Below are positions 60,215-64,000 of a stretch of DNA of 64,000 bases, piece by piece. The DNA is from Mixophyes australis (Eukaryota > Chordata > Amphibia > Anura > Limnodynastidae). The notes beneath the pieces were generated by a model. That model was not told the origin of the DNA and did not search any database. It was given only the letters and a program-made list of their open reading frames with translations. Numbering within the stretch: position 1 is the first letter of the stretch; the number at the start of each line of letters is the position of its first letter. Position numbers and translations under genes: made by a program. The stretch lies in contig JAVHZZ010000005.1 in the NCBI GenBank assembly GCA_036250195.1, positions 76,131,505 to 76,195,504 on the forward strand, given 5' to 3'.

Positions 60215-61253
60215 TACAAAAGACTTTGTTGGTAATGACAGCTTCAAGATGCCTCCTGTATGGAGAAACTTGTCGCATGCATTGCTCAGGTGTGATTTTT
60301 CCCCATTCTTCAACGCAAATAGTCTTCAAATTTTGAAGGTTCCACGGGGTTCTACTATGAACTCTGATCTTTAGTTCTTTGCATAGATTTTCAATTGGGT
60401 TCAAGTCAGGTGATTGGCTGGGCCATTCTAGCAGCTTTATTTTCTCTCTGAAACCAATTGAGAGTGTCCTTGGCTGTGTGTTTGGGATCATTGTCTTGCT
60501 GAAATTTCGACCCTCGTTTCATCTTCAGCATCCTGGTAGCAGCAGATTTTTATCAAGAATGTCTCGGTACATTTTTCCATTCATCCTTCCTTCAATTACA
60601 TGCAGTATGCCAGTACCGTGTGCAGAAAAACAGCCCCACACCATGATGTTCCCTCCTCCAAACTTCACTGTTGGTATGGAGTTTTTGGGGTGATGTGCAG
60701 TGCTGTTGTATGGTTTTTTGGGGTGATGTGCAGTGCCATTTCTCCTCCAAACATGGTGTGTAATATGGCATCCAAAGAGTTTAATTTTGCTCTCATCTGA
60801 CCACACTATATTCTCCCAGTATTTCACAGGCATGTCCAAATGTTGTACACCAAACTTTAAACGAGCTTCAACATGTTTTTTCTTCAGCAAAGGAGTCTTG
60901 CGTAGTGAGTGTGCATAGAGGCCATGGCGGTTGAGCGCATTACTTATTGTTTTCTTTGAAACAATAGTACCTGCTAATTCCAGGTCTTTCTGAAGCTCTC
61001 CACAAGTGGTCCTTGGTTCTTGGACAACTCTTCTGATAATTTGTTTCACTCCTCTGTCAGAAATCTTGCGAGGTGCACCTGGTCGTGGCCGGTTTATGGC
61101 GAAATTGTGTTCTTTCCACTTCTGGATTATGGCCCCAACAGTGCTCACTGGAACACTCAGCAGTCTAGAGATCCTTCTGTAACCAATGCCATCAGTATGT
61201 TTTGCAACAATAAGGTAGCAAATGTCTTGAAAGAGCTCTTTGCTTTTACCCAT
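60215..61253 (-). pseudogene. Tc1-type transposase, frameshifted
   Basis: From the Met at 61251-61253 (MGKSKELFQDIC) it reads a helix-turn-helix N-terminal region (GIGYRRISRLLSVPVSTVGA, then RPRPGAPRKISDRG). The first catalytic Asp is in VWSDESKIKLFG and a GGGNIMVWGCFS motif follows. A frame loss near 60530 (after DKNLLLPGC) ends the main frame. The second Asp motif ([10 protein letters not shown]) is in another frame, and the third acidic residue ([14 protein letters not shown]) is in a third stretch (60168-60491). A 33-bp tandem duplication (60684-60736) adds a repeated TAHHPK. The C-terminal codons FCTK run straight into the solo LTR, which replaced the stop. Not functional. Confidence 0.9.
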
Positions 61254-61729
61254 CATGAGATGTTTCTTGTGTGACACTTCGTAATGAGACACCTTTTATA
61301 GGCCATCAGTTGTGGCTGAACCAGCTGGCAGGATTGCTTTCTAATTACTGATAGATTTCAGCTGGTGTCTTGACTTTCAATGCCTTTTTGCACCTCCCTT
61401 TCTTCATGTGTTCAATACTTTTTCCCTGTGTCATTTCACTTTATCACAAAAAAACTTAAATTATGGACATCTATGGTTTGATTTTTTTTAACCGTGTGGA
61501 TTGCAAGGGTTGTTGCTGACATTTGGTGTAAATTTCATTACAACAGCCACATTAAATATATATTTACTGAGAAAAATGTTGATGTGCTCAATACTTATTT
61601 CACCCACTGTATATGGATACATATATAAACTCACATGCTACTAACTGGACTCTTGGCAACAATAAAAGGAATATTAGATAAAGTGTTGTAATAAAATCAT
61701 CTACCCACCTGTGTTGTTTTTTCCCCCAG

Positions 61730-61826
61730 ATTTTATTCTCCTCCCTACAATATTGCAACAAACAGAATGATTCCACAGACATCTATCACACCTTTCATTG
61801 CTGCTTCCCCTGTATCTACGTATCAG
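61730..61826 (+). CDS. RBMS3: RBMS3 coding exon (third in window)
   Basis: A 97-bp exon. Its first base completes the Gly codon of the previous exon, then it encodes [13 protein letters not shown] followed by [19 protein letters not shown]. The acceptor is TTCCCCCAG (61721-61729) and the donor CAG|GTATGT at 61827. It enters in phase 2 and leaves in phase 0. [19 protein letters not shown] is essentially the RBMS3 sequence as I know it; RBMS1 has ITQTSITPYIASPVSAYQ, so this exon is the strongest discriminator for RBMS3. The region is a low-complexity P/S/T/Q-rich tail with no catalytic residues. One P for S change (SPPY versus SSPY) is noted. Confidence 0.97.
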
Positions 61827-63379
61827 GTATGTCTTGTCTGCTTGTTACACTATCTTACTATTAAGGCTAAAATTATTATGATAAACTTGTAATGCAAACA
61901 TAATGTTTCCATTGTGTAAATAGTACACATCCAACAACCCATAGCAGCCAATCAAATATTATTGTTGTTCAAGCTGGTGAGAGGTATGGAATCAAATTGG
62001 TTTTGATTTTTTTTAAATGTACATTTGTGGTATTTGCATGTTATTAAATATACTTGAATGGAGATGTGTCATGTAGTGGTTTGTTTTGTTTTTGAAGCTT
62101 ACTTTTGATTATTTGATAATATGCTTTGAAAGCTTTGGTTTCGACTCCTTATCATTTATGCCATTGAACTAACCATTTTGTGTATTATTCCTACAATAGT
62201 TTGTGTAAAAAGTGAAGTATACACAGATTGTAATGAAGTAAGTTTATTTATTTACTGTGTGTATGGAAATCTTATTAGTAAAAATTATAGGAGATGCTAT
62301 ATTCCTGCCAATAGAAAGGGGAGAAATATTCAATACTTCTGCAAAATGTTCTCCTCTTTCCACAAGTGGCTGTGTAATAATGCAAGTTTCGCCACCGAAA
62401 ATTTGCTTTCCACTTCTACCGCAATCACACACCACAACAGAATTAATGGGCCCTTGTTTACGCAGCTTTGTTCAATCCTCAAAATGCGAATCTACAAATG
62501 CAACGCATACTTACCAACTTTCTTCAGCTCTCTTCCGGGAGCATGCCAGTGGAGGTGGGCGTGAGGGGGACGGGGTGTCTAGTGAAGTGGGCAGAATTCG
62601 GGAGATTGGCACGCTCACCCGGGAGTCCGGGAGACTCTCGCAAAACGCGGGAGTCTCCCGGACATGCCGGGAGAGTTGGCAAGTATGATACAATGTAGAA
62701 TTGCATTCCGTGGAATGGCAAAGCAAAAAGTAAAACATGAAGTTCTTCTCATATTGCTGAAATTTTGTACCTCTTCGAAAAGGCCCATTCCACAGAGAAA
62801 TTTGATCTGCATGAAATTTTGCAACCAAGGTAAAATAATATCAATAGTCACCAACAGCACAGCACCACCTAATGGCAAAAAGTGGAATTCTTTGCAATAA
62901 AGTAAATATATTTAAGATCATCTGCGAATATAAATCTACAAAATATATACAGTATTATTTTCAAAATAGGTAATGCAACACTACACATTTTGGGTAATGT
63001 GACCTCAGGTTTTGTTGAATGTCACCCTTTGTGTACTCCTTTTAAAGTAAATCAATTTTGGTAATAAAATAATTACTAGGATTTAGTGAGCTTGTCATTG
63101 TGTAATACATTTTATTTAATATTTATAATGGTGTACAATAGCCTAGAGTATATTCCTCGATTAATGTTGGAAAGGTAATACATTCATTTAAAGATAGCGA
63201 TGTAATTACAGAATTAAATAGTACACTTGGAGAAATTATTGAAGTCAATTTGCAGCCGGGGCTGTGCTTGGAGCTTGAAATGGGATTTTACATAATTTCC
63301 ACTGTAATGTTGTCAAGACATTAATCAAATACTTACATGGATTGCACACTTGCCCTGAAACTCGTTCTTTGCCATCTAG
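61827..63379 (+). other. RBMS3: RBMS3 intron (1.55 kb)
   Basis: GTATGT at 61827 to CATCTAG at 63379, phase 0. It holds one MITE (62506-62687); otherwise nothing was recognised. Confidence 0.92.
62506..62687. mobile_element. MITE of the CATACTTACCAACT...AGTTGGCAAGTATG family
   Basis: The ends CATACTTACCAACTTTC and GAGAGTTGGCAAGTATG are inverted. The interior is full of CGGGAG/CTCCCG words (CCGGGAGTCCGGGAGACTC, GGGAGTCTCCCGGACATGCC). It is the best-preserved copy of the family also seen at 31206, 34351 and 35789. Confidence 0.83.
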
Positions 63380-63430
63380 GTGCAGAGTACATCATGGATG
63401 CCTCACCCACCATATGTTATGCAACCAACG
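63380..63430 (+). CDS. RBMS3: RBMS3 coding exon (fourth in window)
   Basis: A 51-bp exon encoding VQSTSWMPHPPYVMQPT, phase 0 on both sides. The acceptor is GCCATCTAG (63371-63379) and the donor ACG|GTAGGT at 63431. This peptide is identical to the RBMS3 segment as I recall it (RBMS1 reads VQSPSWMQPQPY here). Together with the three exons above it makes 101 uninterrupted codons. The remaining C-terminal exons must lie to the right of the window. Confidence 0.96.
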
Positions 63431-64000
63431 GTAGGTATTACAGTCTTTCAATTACCATACATTTAAGTGCTAATGATTAATGGTACTGTCCATATGTATT
63501 TGTAAGTGTAATTTCAATTACCACATTTCCATATGGTAGCATAAATTATTATATTTTAATCCATAATGTTATGATTAAACGCTACCTTCAAATTCGGAAT
63601 CCCTGAAGGTTTTTATGCAGGTAGATTAACTAAGAGATTCTCATTTCTTCAACTGACTTTAATTTGCATAGTAATATAGCTCAGTCTGGGATAGAGTATA
63701 GGTACATTAACAGTTTGTAAAGGGAAATGCTCTAGAATGAAAATGATTAAAAGATGATTCAGTAGCTCTGTATTTTGTTCATAGCTGTCAATAATATTTT
63801 AAAATAACATTTCTTTGTGAAGATATAAACACTTTCAGAAGCAGGTTACTTGCATGTCATTCACGTATGTGCACATTTAGTAAACCTATTCTAATTTAGA
63901 TTCCTCCTAATGGTAGCAATATTATGATTTACAATGCTTGCGATGCCTAACTGTCCTAAGTCTTTTAAACCTTCATTGTAGACGCGGTTATTTTGTAAAT
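63431..64000 (+). other. RBMS3: RBMS3 intron, start only
   Basis: It begins GTAGGT and runs off the window edge. No feature was seen in it. Confidence 0.85.

Larger units (their letters stand above)
58649..61609 (-). mobile_element. Tc1-type transposon interrupted by a solo LTR
   Basis: The ends CAGTGGGTGGAATCAGTATT (left) and CAGTGGGTGAAATAAGTATT (right, read inward) belong to inverted repeats about 205 bp long (58649-58855 and 61404-61609). They are flanked by TA (58647-58648, 61610-61611), the target of Tc1/mariner elements. Without the 1334-bp LTR and its duplicated 5 bp, the element would be about 1.62 kb, the usual size for Tc1 elements with long TIRs. The transposase on the - strand is broken. 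Confidence 0.93.
56759..61729 (+). other. RBMS3: RBMS3 intron (5.0 kb)
   Basis: GTGAGT at 56759 to TTTTTTCCCCCAG at 61729, phase 2. Over half of it is the Tc1/LTR insertion complex, and two small hAT elements lie upstream of that. Confidence 0.9.

Noticed and set aside
62178..62564. 128-codon and neighbouring frames near 62.2-62.9 kb
   Set aside because: They lie across an intron and a CGGGAG-rich MITE. No splice-bounded similarity to RBMS3 or another protein.

Overview
This is vertebrate nuclear DNA: AT-rich, intron-dominated and dense in transposons. The one host gene I can recognise is RBMS3 (RNA-binding motif, single-stranded-interacting protein 3), read on the + strand. Four small coding exons lie at 24577-24683, 56712-56758, 61730-61826 and 63380-63430. 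They have correct AG/GT borders and compatible phases (1, 0, 2, 0, 0), so they join into one 101-codon open segment. This segment is the proline/threonine/glutamine-rich part downstream of the two RRM domains. The rest of the window is intron: over 24.5 kb upstream, then 32.0 kb, 5.0 kb, 1.55 kb, and an intron running off the right edge. The mix of hAT and Tc1 elements, foldback MITEs (PIF/Harbinger-like and others) and tRNA-headed SINEs with an L2-type tail suggests a frog or other amphibian. That assignment is inference from repeat style, not from a species-diagnostic marker.

1-24.6 kb: SINE copies, foldback MITEs and a decayed Penelope-like reverse-transcriptase remnant (about 2.6-4.2 kb). 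The most striking object is a complete 6456-bp autonomous hAT transposon (6795-13250). It has a perfect 8-bp target duplication and an uninterrupted 997-codon BED-finger hAT transposase on the - strand. About 22 tandem copies of a 100-bp monomer abut the transposase start codon. A second hAT-type element (13578-15554) follows and carries a G-rich minisatellite. Then come a 721-bp foldback element, a TAA-flanked MITE with a SINE nested in it, and a 25-bp minisatellite at 22.5 kb.

24.7-56.7 kb: the large intron. Two loci (26.2-27.3 kb and 33.0-34.3 kb) share the same composite order of MITE A, spacer and MITE B. One has an additional 158-bp hAT-like insertion and the other is the matching empty site. 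Further SINEs, MITEs and a third array-bearing hAT element (38430-39767) follow. The stretch 41.5-55.9 kb is mostly featureless.

56.7-64 kb: the last three RBMS3 exons, two small hAT MITEs, and a Tc1 element (58649-61609) with about 205-bp inverted repeats. Its transposase is frameshifted, and it is split at the end of that gene by a 1334-bp solo LTR with a 5-bp duplication.

No bacterial-type operons, CRISPR arrays, rRNA or functional tRNA genes were seen. The best candidates for something unusual are the intact hAT with its 100-bp array ending at the transposase ATG, and the recurrence of internal tandem arrays in all three large hAT-type elements. No completely new gene system was identified.
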